From NCBI GenBank assembly GCA_016936035.1, contig JAFGPU010000513.1, positions 1 through 21,822 on the forward strand: 21,822 nt of DNA, read 5' to 3'. This stretch comes from Acidimicrobiales bacterium (lineage in GTDB: Bacteria; Actinomycetota; Acidimicrobiia; Acidimicrobiales; VFJN01). Below the pieces are notes generated by a model, which searched no databases, was not told the origin of the DNA, and saw only the letters and a program-made list of their open reading frames with translations. Both the position numbers and the translations under genes were made by a program. This document shows, piece by piece, positions 15,098 to 21,648 of this stretch (positions are counted from its first letter, which is position 1; every line of letters begins with the position of its first letter).

Positions 15098-15549
15098 GAC
15101 ACCACCAGCGCCTGCGGGGCTGCGTGCTTCATCCTGGTGCGCAGCCAGGCCATCTGCATGGCCGTCTCGCCCTCGCAGCCCGTCACGACCTCCATCAGGT
15201 CGGTGTCGCGGGCTCCCTGGCCAGCCTGGCCGACCAGCGTCCACGAGATGTCGCACTCGGCAGCCATCAGGTACAGGTCGTGCAGGTCGCGCAGCAGCCC
15301 GAGGCCACCCTCCCGGGTGCCGGTGAACAGCTCCGAGTGGAGCCGGTCCGGTTCGTCGTCCGCTTCCTCGCCGTAGCGGTCGGCGAACGGCTGCAACCGC
15401 TCGGCATGGCGATCGCACTGCGCCGCGAACTTCTCGCAGTCGTAGAACACGTCGGGCTCGTCCATGTGGGCCTCGCCGATGGCGCGGTAGGCGGCGGCGA
15501 GGTCGACCTCCGCCTTGTGCAACAGCCCGAGGTAGTGCGCCAGGTTCAC
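15094..15549 (-). CDS. Small helical protein, possible ferritin-like bundle
   Basis: The 151-residue protein is almost entirely helical with no signal peptide. Acidic and His residues are spaced as in ferritin-like bundles: E14, E26, H28, E39, H48, E50, then H90, E98, E120 and E126/E128. Metal binding is an inference from this spacing only. Three cysteines (C38, C45, C99) and C125 are also present. The GTG start at 15549 overlaps the oxidoreductase stop as GTGA, and its stop overlaps the next ATG, so it should be made in step with the molybdenum enzyme and may be its partner or maturation factor. Confidence 0.6.
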   Translation of the reverse strand: MNLAHYLGLLHKAEVDLAAAYRAIGEAHMDEPDVFYDCEKFAAQCDRHAERLQPFADRYGEEADDEPDRLHSELFTGTREGGLGLLRDLHDLYLMAAECDISWTLVGQAGQGARDTDLMEVVTGCEGETAMQMAWLRTRMKHAAPQALVVS

Positions 15550-18038
15550 GATGCCTCCTCGACGGTCGAGGTCGCCATGGCCGCCCGACCGCCCGAGGTC
15601 CGAGGCACAGCTGCGTCGCCCACCGGCTCGGCGCCGCCCACTGTCGGGGCCGGGGCATGCCCACCGGCCGCGCCGGCGACCTTGCGGACGGCCACCGCGG
15701 CGACCTTGAAGATCGGCTGCTTCGACACGGGGTCCCAGCCGCTGACCGTCGCCTCGTTGACCGCCCGACCCGCCCCGCCCTCGGGGCCGGTCGACGCCGG
15801 CGTGTCCCAGTAGCCGTAGTGGAACGGCACGAACACGACGCCGGGGCGCACTCCGCACACGCGGGCCCGGGCGGTGATCATCCCGCGGGGCGACCGGACC
15901 TCGACGAGGTCACCCTCGGCGATGCCCAGGCCACGAGCGTCGTCCGGTGCGAGCTCGACCCAGACGTCGGGCGCGGCGCCGTCGAGCTGGGGCGCCCGGC
16001 CCGTCTTGGTGCGGGTGTGGAAGTGGTAGACGGTGCGACCCGTGGTCAGCAGCAGGGGGTGCTCGTCGCTGGGCACCTCCGGCGACGGTTCGTAGTCGAC
16101 GGCGTGCAGGAACGCGCGCCCCTTCGGCTCCTTCGCCCGGTACTCCGACTCGGTGTGGGCGGCGCCGGTGGGGATGTCGTGGCCGTAGGTCTCGGAATAG
16201 TCGGGATCGGTGTTGAACACGCCGTCGGTGTAGAGGCGCTCGGCGCCGTCGGGGTGGCGGGCGTTGCACGGCCACTGGATGCCGCTGCCGCCGCGGAGGC
16301 GGTCGTAGGTGACGCCCGTGTAGTCGCACGGGCGCCCGGCGGAGCAGGCCTTCCAGGCCTCGAACGCCGACTCGGGGTCGTCCCATGTGATGAGCGGTCC
16401 GCCGTCGCGGTCGCGGAAGTCCATCCGGCGGGCGTAGTCGAGGAAGATGTCGAGGTCGGGCCGCGCCTCGCCGGGTGGTTCCACGGCCTTGTCGGAGATG
16501 TGGATCGTGCGGTCGACGCTGGTGAACGTCCCGAGCTTCTCGCCCCAGGTCGCGGCCGGCAGCACCACATCTGCGAACCGGGCGGTCTCGGTGAGGAACA
16601 GGTCCTGGACGACGACGAACAGGTCGTCGCGCTCGAGGATGCGTCGGATGCGCGCGAGGTCCGGCAGGGACACGGCGGGGTTGGTGGCCGAGATCCACAG
16701 CAGCTTGATCGAGCCCTGCTCGGCGTACCGGAAGATCTGCATGGCGTGTGTCGGCGGGGCCCAGTGGGGGATCTTGTCGACCTCGACGTTCCACAGCTCG
16801 GCGAGCTGGCGGATGTGCTCGTCGTTGTCCCAGTTGCGCATGGCGGGCAGGTCGCCGTCCGCGCCGGCCTCGCGGGTGTTCTGCGCCGTCGGCTGGCCGT
16901 TCATCTGGTAGATGCCGGCGCCCGGCCGGCCGAGCATGCCCCGCAGCAGGTGGATGTTATTGACCTGGCACGACGCCGCGGTCGCCTGGTTCGACTGGTA
17001 GAAGCCCTGCAGGACGGTCGAGAGGAGGCGCTCGCAGGTGCCCAGGATCTCGGCCGCGGCGCGCACCTGGCCGGCGGGCACGTCGCAGATCTGCGCGACG
17101 CGCTCGGGCGGGTAGGCGTCGACCGCCTGCTGGAGCTTCTCGAACCCCTGCGTGTGCTCATCGACGTAGCGCTCGTCGATCCAGCCGTGCACGAGCAGCT
17201 CGCGGATCAGGCCGTTCATCAGCGCCTGGTTCGTGCCGTTGCGGACCGCGAGGTGCACGTCGGCTTCCCGCGCCACCGGGGTCGCCCGGGGGTCGACGGC
17301 CACCATCGCCGGCGGGTTCGGGCCCCGCCGGCGGTCGAGCATGCGCATCCACAGCACGGTCTGCGTCTCGGCGACGTTGTGCCCCCACAGCGCGATGGCG
17401 TCGCAGTGGTCGACGTCGGTGTACGAGCTCGGCTGGCCGTCGGTGCCGAAGCTCGCCTTGAGCGCCGCCGCCGCGGTGGCCGTGCACAGGCGGGTGTTGC
17501 CGTCCATGTGCGGCGTGCCGATGCCGGCCTTCCCGATGACGCCGAGCGTGTAGTACTCCTCGAGGAACAGCTGGCCGCTGGTGTAGAAGCCGAAGTGGCC
17601 CCACCCGCCCGGCCCGTCGAGCAGCTCGCGCGAGCGGTCGACGACGCGCCCCATGGCCGTCTCCCAGTCCGCCTCGACGAGCCGGTCGCCGTCGCGCACG
17701 AGCGGGCGCGTCAGCCGGTCGGGGGAGTTGTTGGCCTGCCAGCCGAACAGGTCCTTCGGGCCGAGGCGACCCCGGTTGATCCGGTCGGCCGCCCGGCCCC
17801 GGACACCGACGATGCGGCCGTCCTTGACGGCGATGTCGAGGGCGTCGCCGTTGGAGTGCAGGATCGATGCGGACTGCACCCAGCGGTCGACGTCCGACGC
17901 GTCGATGCCGTCCTCCAGAAACGTGTCGACCCGTGCGGGCCACGACGGGTGCTGTGGGCCGTAGGGGGTGCGGGCGCCCCAGGGATCCTCGATCCGGTCG
18001 GTGGCGGTGGGACTCTCGGCGTGTCGACTCGTCGGCAC
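15546..18038 (-). CDS. Molybdopterin oxidoreductase without the N-terminal Fe-S cysteines
   Basis: The 830-residue protein belongs to the DMSO reductase superfamily (bis-MGD enzymes such as Nap/NarB nitrate reductases and formate dehydrogenases). C185 in GNTRLCTATA aligns with the molybdenum-ligand cysteine of those enzymes, and the C-terminal cofactor domain has LLLTTGRTVYHFHTRTKTGR and a GDLVEVRSPRG segment. The N-terminal 4Fe-4S motif is remodelled: the C-x2-C-x3-C positions read S58, H61 and D65, and the fourth position (GRLCPKG) reads G93. The reaction is unknown. There is no twin-arginine signal, so it is cytoplasmic. The GTG start is set by AGGGAG 7 nt upstream. The gene follows the MFS transporter by 114 bp and heads a five-gene operon. 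Confidence 0.88.
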   Translation of the reverse strand: MPTSRHAESPTATDRIEDPWGARTPYGPQHPSWPARVDTFLEDGIDASDVDRWVQSASILHSNGDALDIAVKDGRIVGVRGRAADRINRGRLGPKDLFGWQANNSPDRLTRPLVRDGDRLVEADWETAMGRVVDRSRELLDGPGGWGHFGFYTSGQLFLEEYYTLGVIGKAGIGTPHMDGNTRLCTATAAAALKASFGTDGQPSSYTDVDHCDAIALWGHNVAETQTVLWMRMLDRRRGPNPPAMVAVDPRATPVAREADVHLAVRNGTNQALMNGLIRELLVHGWIDERYVDEHTQGFEKLQQAVDAYPPERVAQICDVPAGQVRAAAEILGTCERLLSTVLQGFYQSNQATAASCQVNNIHLLRGMLGRPGAGIYQMNGQPTAQNTREAGADGDLPAMRNWDNDEHIRQLAELWNVEVDKIPHWAPPTHAMQIFRYAEQGSIKLLWISATNPAVSLPDLARIRRILERDDLFVVVQDLFLTETARFADVVLPAATWGEKLGTFTSVDRTIHISDKAVEPPGEARPDLDIFLDYARRMDFRDRDGGPLITWDDPESAFEAWKACSAGRPCDYTGVTYDRLRGGSGIQWPCNARHPDGAERLYTDGVFNTDPDYSETYGHDIPTGAAHTESEYRAKEPKGRAFLHAVDYEPSPEVPSDEHPLLLTTGRTVYHFHTRTKTGRAPQLDGAAPDVWVELAPDDARGLGIAEGDLVEVRSPRGMITARARVCGVRPGVVFVPFHYGYWDTPASTGPEGGAGRAVNEATVSGWDPVSKQPIFKVAAVAVRKVAGAAGGHAPAPTVGGAEPVGDAAVPRTSGGRAAMATSTVEEAS

Positions 18039-18045
18039 TCGCGTG

Positions 18046-18051
18046 CTCCCT
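18046..18051 (-). promoter_or_regulatory. Ribosome-binding site fixing the oxidoreductase start
   Basis: AGGGAG on the minus strand lies 7 nt before the GTG at 18038. The open frame extends upstream to 18140, but the extension has no family similarity and no ribosome-binding site. Confidence 0.65.
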
Positions 18052-18152
18052 CGTGCGGCAGTCGTCCGTGGCCGTCCACCGGCGGAGCGCCATGGCAACC
18101 GCCCCTCGGATGCCGCGTACCCGGGGGCGCGCGACGCCAACCGCGACCGGCG

Positions 18153-19502
18153 TCAGCCGTCCGTCGCCGCGGTCGGCGCCAGGTCGACACCGACGACCGG
18201 GGCCGCCTCGACCGCCGGCTCGGCGGTCGCCGAGCGCCCGCTCGCTGCAGCGGAACCGGCCACGATGGGGACGATCGCCAGGGCGATCACGCCGCCGGCC
18301 ACCGCCAGGGCGCCGTACGAGGCGTTGGCCACCACCAGGCCCGAACCGATGCCCCCGCCGGCACCGGCGAGGGCGATGCACAGATCGACCGCGCCCTGGG
18401 TGCGGGCCCGGGTGGCGAGCGGGACGGCGTCGGTGATGATGGCCGTCCCCGACACGAGCCCGAGGTTCCACCCCAGGCCGAGCAGGGCGAGGGCCACCGC
18501 CAGGCCGAACACCGACCCCACCGGTGTGGCCGCGGCCAGCAGCCCCGAAGCGAGCAGGGTCACGCCCGCCGCCACCGCCAACGCCCGCCGCCCCACGCGG
18601 TCGACGAGCACCCCCGTCAGCGGCGACGGCAGGTACATGGCGCCGATGTGGGCGGCGATCACCACGCCCGTGGCGCCGACCGAGTGGCCGTGGTCCTTCA
18701 TGTGGACGGGCGTCATCGTCATGACGGCCACCATCACCAGCTGGGTGATGACCATGACCGATGCGCCCACGGCCACCGCCCGCGGCACGCGCCACCCGGC
18801 ACCGGGACGGTCGCCGCCCGGCACGCCGGCGTCCGCAGCCGCGCCCGGCGCGTCCGCCAGGGCCCGTGCGAGCAGCAACGGGTCGGGACGCAGCCGCAGC
18901 AGCAGCACCAGGCCCGCCGTGCCGTAGGCCGCGGCCGCCAGCAGGAACGGCCCGGCCAGTCGGGGGATGTCGAGGCGCTCGGCGACGTCGCCCATCACCG
19001 AGACGAGGTTGGGGCCCACGACCGCCCCGAACGTGGTGGCGACGAGCACGGTGCTGACCGCCCGCCCCCGGCGGCTGGGCGCCGCGAGGTCGGCCCCGGC
19101 GTAGCGGGCCTGCAGGTTGGTGGCGGTACCGGCGCCGTAGACCAGCAACGCCACCAGCAGGAGCGGCACGGAGTCGAGCGCAGCGGCGGTCACGACGGCC
19201 AGGCTGCCGAGGGTGCCGACCCCGTAGCCGAAGGCCAGCCCCCGCCGCCGGCCGTGACGGTTCGAGATCCGACCGACGGTGATGGCCGCCGCGGCCGAGC
19301 CGACCGTGAACAGCGCGGACGGGATGCCGGCGAGACTGGTCGTGCCGAGCATGTCCTCGGCGAGCAGGGCCCCGACGGTGACGCCGGCCGCCAACCCGGC
19401 CCCGGAGAACACCTGAGCGGTGACCAGCGTGCCCAGGGTGCGGCGCAGCTCCGGGGAGTCGACGGGCGCGGCGGTGCGGCCGGGATCGTCGACGCTGGTC
19501 AC
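18153..19502 (-). CDS. Major facilitator superfamily transporter
   Basis: The 449-residue protein has about 12 membrane helices in two halves with a cytoplasmic linker near residues 205-235. A motif-A-like loop, GRISNRHGRRRG, follows the second helix, and a second copy, GVLVDRVGRR, lies in the C-terminal half, typical of drug-efflux-type MFS proteins. The C-terminal tail (about 425-449) is Ala/Val-rich and polar. The substrate is unknown. The GTG start at 19502 has no Shine-Dalgarno but a TAGCGT hexamer 6 nt upstream, suggesting a leaderless transcript. The molybdenum operon begins 114 bp downstream in the same direction. Confidence 0.85.
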   Translation of the reverse strand: MTSVDDPGRTAAPVDSPELRRTLGTLVTAQVFSGAGLAAGVTVGALLAEDMLGTTSLAGIPSALFTVGSAAAAITVGRISNRHGRRRGLAFGYGVGTLGSLAVVTAAALDSVPLLLVALLVYGAGTATNLQARYAGADLAAPSRRGRAVSTVLVATTFGAVVGPNLVSVMGDVAERLDIPRLAGPFLLAAAAYGTAGLVLLLRLRPDPLLLARALADAPGAAADAGVPGGDRPGAGWRVPRAVAVGASVMVITQLVMVAVMTMTPVHMKDHGHSVGATGVVIAAHIGAMYLPSPLTGVLVDRVGRRALAVAAGVTLLASGLLAAATPVGSVFGLAVALALLGLGWNLGLVSGTAIITDAVPLATRARTQGAVDLCIALAGAGGGIGSGLVVANASYGALAVAGGVIALAIVPIVAGSAAASGRSATAEPAVEAAPVVGVDLAPTAATDG

Positions 19503-19508
19503 CCGGGC

Positions 19509-19514
19509 ACGCTA
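19509..19514 (-). promoter_or_regulatory. -10-like hexamer for a leaderless MFS gene
   Basis: TAGCGT on the minus strand is 6 nt before the GTG at 19502. It lies in the 71-bp gap after dinB, so the transporter can be transcribed separately. Confidence 0.45.
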
Positions 19515-19523
19515 GGCGATCGA

Positions 19524-19556
19524 CCCACCGATCAGCGGATCGATTCCGCCGGTGGG
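19524..19556. terminator. Hairpin after dinB
   Basis: CCCACCG (19524-19530) and CGGTGGG (19550-19556) form a 7-bp inverted repeat with a 19-nt loop, located just past the dinB stop on the minus strand. No U-tract follows. It could end dinB transcription or act as an operator for the MFS promoter beside it. Confidence 0.35.
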
Positions 19557-19592
19557 CGTCACGCCGGCGGGCGTCACTCCGGTGGGGTGAGC
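19548..19592 (-). repeat. 15-bp tandem repeat spanning the dinB stop codon
   Basis: Two 15-bp units, GCCGGTGGGCGTCAC (19548-19562) and GCCGGCGGGCGTCAC (19563-19577) on the plus strand, are followed by a degenerate third copy to 19592. On the minus strand each unit supplies an in-frame TGA, so the dinB stop is followed 15 nt later by a second stop. Confidence 0.5.
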
Positions 19593-20617
19593 TCGGCCCG
19601 CACGCCGAGGAGGCGCACCGGGCGGCCGTGCTCGAAGCGGTCGAGTGCCGCCAGCGCCGCGCGTTCGATCTCGCCGGGGTCGCTCGTCGGGGGGTCCACG
19701 GCCACGCTGCGGGTGTGGGTGAAGAACGGCGCGAACCGCACCTTGACCGCCACCCGGGCCGCGGGCCGGCCCTCGGCACGGATGTCCTGCGCGACCCGGC
19801 GTGCCAACCGCACGACCTGCTCGTCGAGGTCGGCGCGCGCGGTGAGGTCGTGCTGGAAGGTGGTCTCGCGGCTGCGGGACCGGGGGACGTACGGCTCGTC
19901 GGTGACCGTGCGGTCGCCCGCGCCGAGCGCCAGCACCTTGTACCAGGGGCCCATCGTCGGGCCGAACCGCTGCGCGAGCCCGGCCGGGTCGGCGGCCGCC
20001 AGCTCGGCGACCGTGTCGATGCCCGCCCCGGCCAGCTTCTGCGCGGTCTTCGCGCCGATGCCCCACAGCGCGTCGGTCGGTCGCTCGCCCATCACCGCCA
20101 TCCAGTTGTGGCGCGTCAGGCGGTAGATCCCGCCCGGCTTGGCGAAGCCGGTGGCGACCTTGGCCCGCAGGCGGTTGTCGCCGACGCCGACCGAGCACGA
20201 CAGGCCCGTCGCCTCCTCCACCACCCGCTGCGCGTCGGCGGCGAGCGCCTCGGGATCGTGCGTGCGGGCACCGAGGAACGCCTCGTCCCACCCGAGGACC
20301 TCGACCACCACCGGCAGGGTGCGCAGCGCCGCCATGACCTGCTCGGACACCGCGTTGTAGGCCGGTGGGTCGGAGGGCAGGAAGACGGCATCAGGGCAGC
20401 GCCGGGCCGCGGTCCGCAGCGGCATGCCCGAGTGGATGCCGTACTCCCGCGCCTCGTACGAGGCGGTGGCGACGACGGCACGCCGGGCCGGGTCGCCCGC
20501 CCCGCCGACGACGACGGGCCTGCCCCGCAGCTCCGGCCTGCGGGCGATCTCGACCGCGGCGAGGAACTCGTCCAGGTCGACGTGCAGTACCCACTCGTCC
20601 TCGGGCACCGTCGCCAC
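19574..20617 (-). CDS. dinB: Y-family DNA polymerase IV, DinB2-like, leucine steric gate
   Basis: The 347-residue translesion polymerase has the catalytic HVDLDEFLAAVE motif with D14, the VVATASYEAREYGIHSGMP segment, and D-E in LGWDEAFLG. The residue at the ribose steric-gate position, usually Phe or Tyr (F13 of E. coli Pol IV), is L19. The overall sequence closely resembles mycobacterial DinB2, which has leucine there and readily inserts ribonucleotides. The little-finger domain (about 235-345) includes RSRSRETTFQHDLT. No C-terminal beta-clamp-binding motif is apparent; the chain ends shortly after RLLGVRAEL. The GTG start at 20617 has no ribosome-binding site, and a 17-bp inverted repeat lies immediately upstream. 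Confidence 0.92.
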   Translation of the reverse strand: MATVPEDEWVLHVDLDEFLAAVEIARRPELRGRPVVVGGAGDPARRAVVATASYEAREYGIHSGMPLRTAARRCPDAVFLPSDPPAYNAVSEQVMAALRTLPVVVEVLGWDEAFLGARTHDPEALAADAQRVVEEATGLSCSVGVGDNRLRAKVATGFAKPGGIYRLTRHNWMAVMGERPTDALWGIGAKTAQKLAGAGIDTVAELAAADPAGLAQRFGPTMGPWYKVLALGAGDRTVTDEPYVPRSRSRETTFQHDLTARADLDEQVVRLARRVAQDIRAEGRPAARVAVKVRFAPFFTHTRSVAVDPPTSDPGEIERAALAALDRFEHGRPVRLLGVRAELTPPE

Positions 20618-20618
20618 G

Positions 20619-20635
20619 GGTTCAAGTATGGAACC
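20619..20635. promoter_or_regulatory. 17-bp inverted repeat at the dinB start
   Basis: GGTTC-AAGTATG-GAACC abuts the dinB GTG (ends 2 nt away) and contains a degenerate -10 (CATACT on the minus strand, 7 nt before the GTG). A second inverted repeat, GTGAC-GGTCG-GTCAC (20644-20658), lies just upstream. A repressor bound here would block dinB. The half-site order is the reverse of a LexA box. Confidence 0.4.
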
Positions 20636-20794
20636 TGCACACCGTGACGGTCGGTCACCACCGTCGCGATCCTGAGGCGCACGCAGCGGACGGAACGGCG
20701 GACCTCCAGAACTTCACCACACCTCCTCGAGGACTTCTGCAGCCGCTCGGACGATCGTGGTCGGCAGCGCGGCACACCGGGTGTCGCCGCCACC

Positions 20795-20802
20795 AGGAGG
20801 AG
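20795..20802 (+). promoter_or_regulatory. Strong ribosome-binding site for the ArsM-like methyltransferase
   Basis: AGGAGGAG lies 6 nt before the ATG at 20809. It is the strongest Shine-Dalgarno sequence in the window and fixes the start, excluding the longer upstream frame. Confidence 0.8.
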
Positions 20803-20808
20803 ATCCCG

Positions 20809-21600
20809 ATGAGCACACCCGACAAGCTGACCAGCCGGTTCACCGTCGACCCGACCGCCCTGAGGAGCGAGGTGCAGGCGAAGTACGGCGAGGTCGCGAT
20901 CAACCCCGGTGGTGCGTTCCACTTTCACACCGGCCGGCCGCTCGCCGAACGGCTCGGCTACCCCTCCGACGTCACCGCCGTCCTGCCGGACGAGGCGGTG
21001 GCCAGCTTCGCCGGCGTCGACAACCCGTTCGCGGCTGCGCCGATCCCTGCGGGCAGCCGGGTCGTCGACCTCGGTTCGGGCGGCGGCTTCGACTGCTTCG
21101 TCGCATCGCAGATCGTCGGTTCCGACGGCCGCGTGATCGGGGTCGACATGACGCCGGCCATGCTCGACCGGGCGCGGCGGGTGGCGACCGAGCTCGGCGT
21201 CGCGAACGTCGAGTTCCGCGCCGGCATCCTCGAGGACCTGCCGGTCGAGGACGGCTGGGCCGACGTCGTCATCAGCAACGGCGTGCTGAACCTCGTGGCC
21301 GACAAGGAGCGGGCCTTCGCCGAGGCGCACCGGGCCCTCCGCCCGGGCGGGGTGCTGCAGTTCGCGGACATCGCGGTCGGTCGCGAGGTCCCCTACGAGG
21401 CCAAGTGCGACATCGAGCTGTGGACCGACTGCATCGCGGGCGGCCAGTCCGTCGACGAGTGGTGCGAGCTCATCGCGGGGGCGGGGTTCACCAACGTCTC
21501 GGTGGGCCTGCCGACCGACACGTTCGGCGACGCACCCGGCGAGGACCACGCCCGCACCTACGAGGTGTTCGCCCACACCTTCCGGGCCCGCAAGCCCTGA
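20809..21600 (+). CDS. SAM-dependent methyltransferase, ArsM-like but lacking arsenic-binding cysteines
   Basis: The 263-residue protein has a class I methyltransferase fold with SAM motif I DLGSGGGFD (87-95), GVDMTPAMLDRAR (111-123), and the motif VISNGVLNLVADKERAF (154-170). The layout follows arsenite methyltransferases (ArsM), but two of their metal-binding cysteines are replaced: GCGNP reads GVDNP (69-73) and SNCVINL reads SNGVLNL (156-162). Only C208 in WTDCIAGG keeps its place. The N-terminal FHFHTGRPLAERLGY (37-51) also replaces the usual cysteine region. The substrate is therefore unlikely to be arsenite and is unknown. The gene diverges from dinB over a 191-bp gap. Confidence 0.75.
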   Translation: MSTPDKLTSRFTVDPTALRSEVQAKYGEVAINPGGAFHFHTGRPLAERLGYPSDVTAVLPDEAVASFAGVDNPFAAAPIPAGSRVVDLGSGGGFDCFVASQIVGSDGRVIGVDMTPAMLDRARRVATELGVANVEFRAGILEDLPVEDGWADVVISNGVLNLVADKERAFAEAHRALRPGGVLQFADIAVGREVPYEAKCDIELWTDCIAGGQSVDEWCELIAGAGFTNVSVGLPTDTFGDAPGEDHARTYEVFAHTFRARKP

Positions 21601-21611
21601 GCCCCTGGCCC

Positions 21612-21648
21612 GGAGGCGCCGCCCGGCTCAGCGCCGTGCCGCGCCTCC
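21612..21648. terminator. Hairpin between convergent genes at the right end
   Basis: GGAGGCGC (21612-21619) and GCGCCTCC (21641-21648) form an 8-bp perfect stem with a 21-nt loop just after the methyltransferase stop. It overlaps the 3' end of the minus-strand gene ending at 21628. No T-tract is seen. Confidence 0.45.

Noticed and set aside
15546..18038. Specific naming as nitrate reductase or formate dehydrogenase
   Set aside because: The Mo-ligand cysteine fits several subgroups, the Fe-S motif is absent and no partner subunit identifies the substrate.
15657..20126. A 1489-codon plus-strand open frame
   Set aside because: It is antisense to the Mo oxidoreductase, MFS and dinB genes, which have clear family motifs; its composition (Arg, Gly, Val, Asp-rich, no domains) is typical of the reverse frame of GC-rich genes.
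20619..20635. LexA (SOS) box at dinB
   Set aside because: Gram-positive LexA boxes read GAAC-N4-GTTC; here the half-sites are in the opposite order (GTTC-N7-GAAC).
20809..21600. Arsenite methyltransferase ArsM
   Set aside because: Two of the family's arsenic-binding cysteines are replaced by Val and Gly; only a general methyltransferase call is supported.
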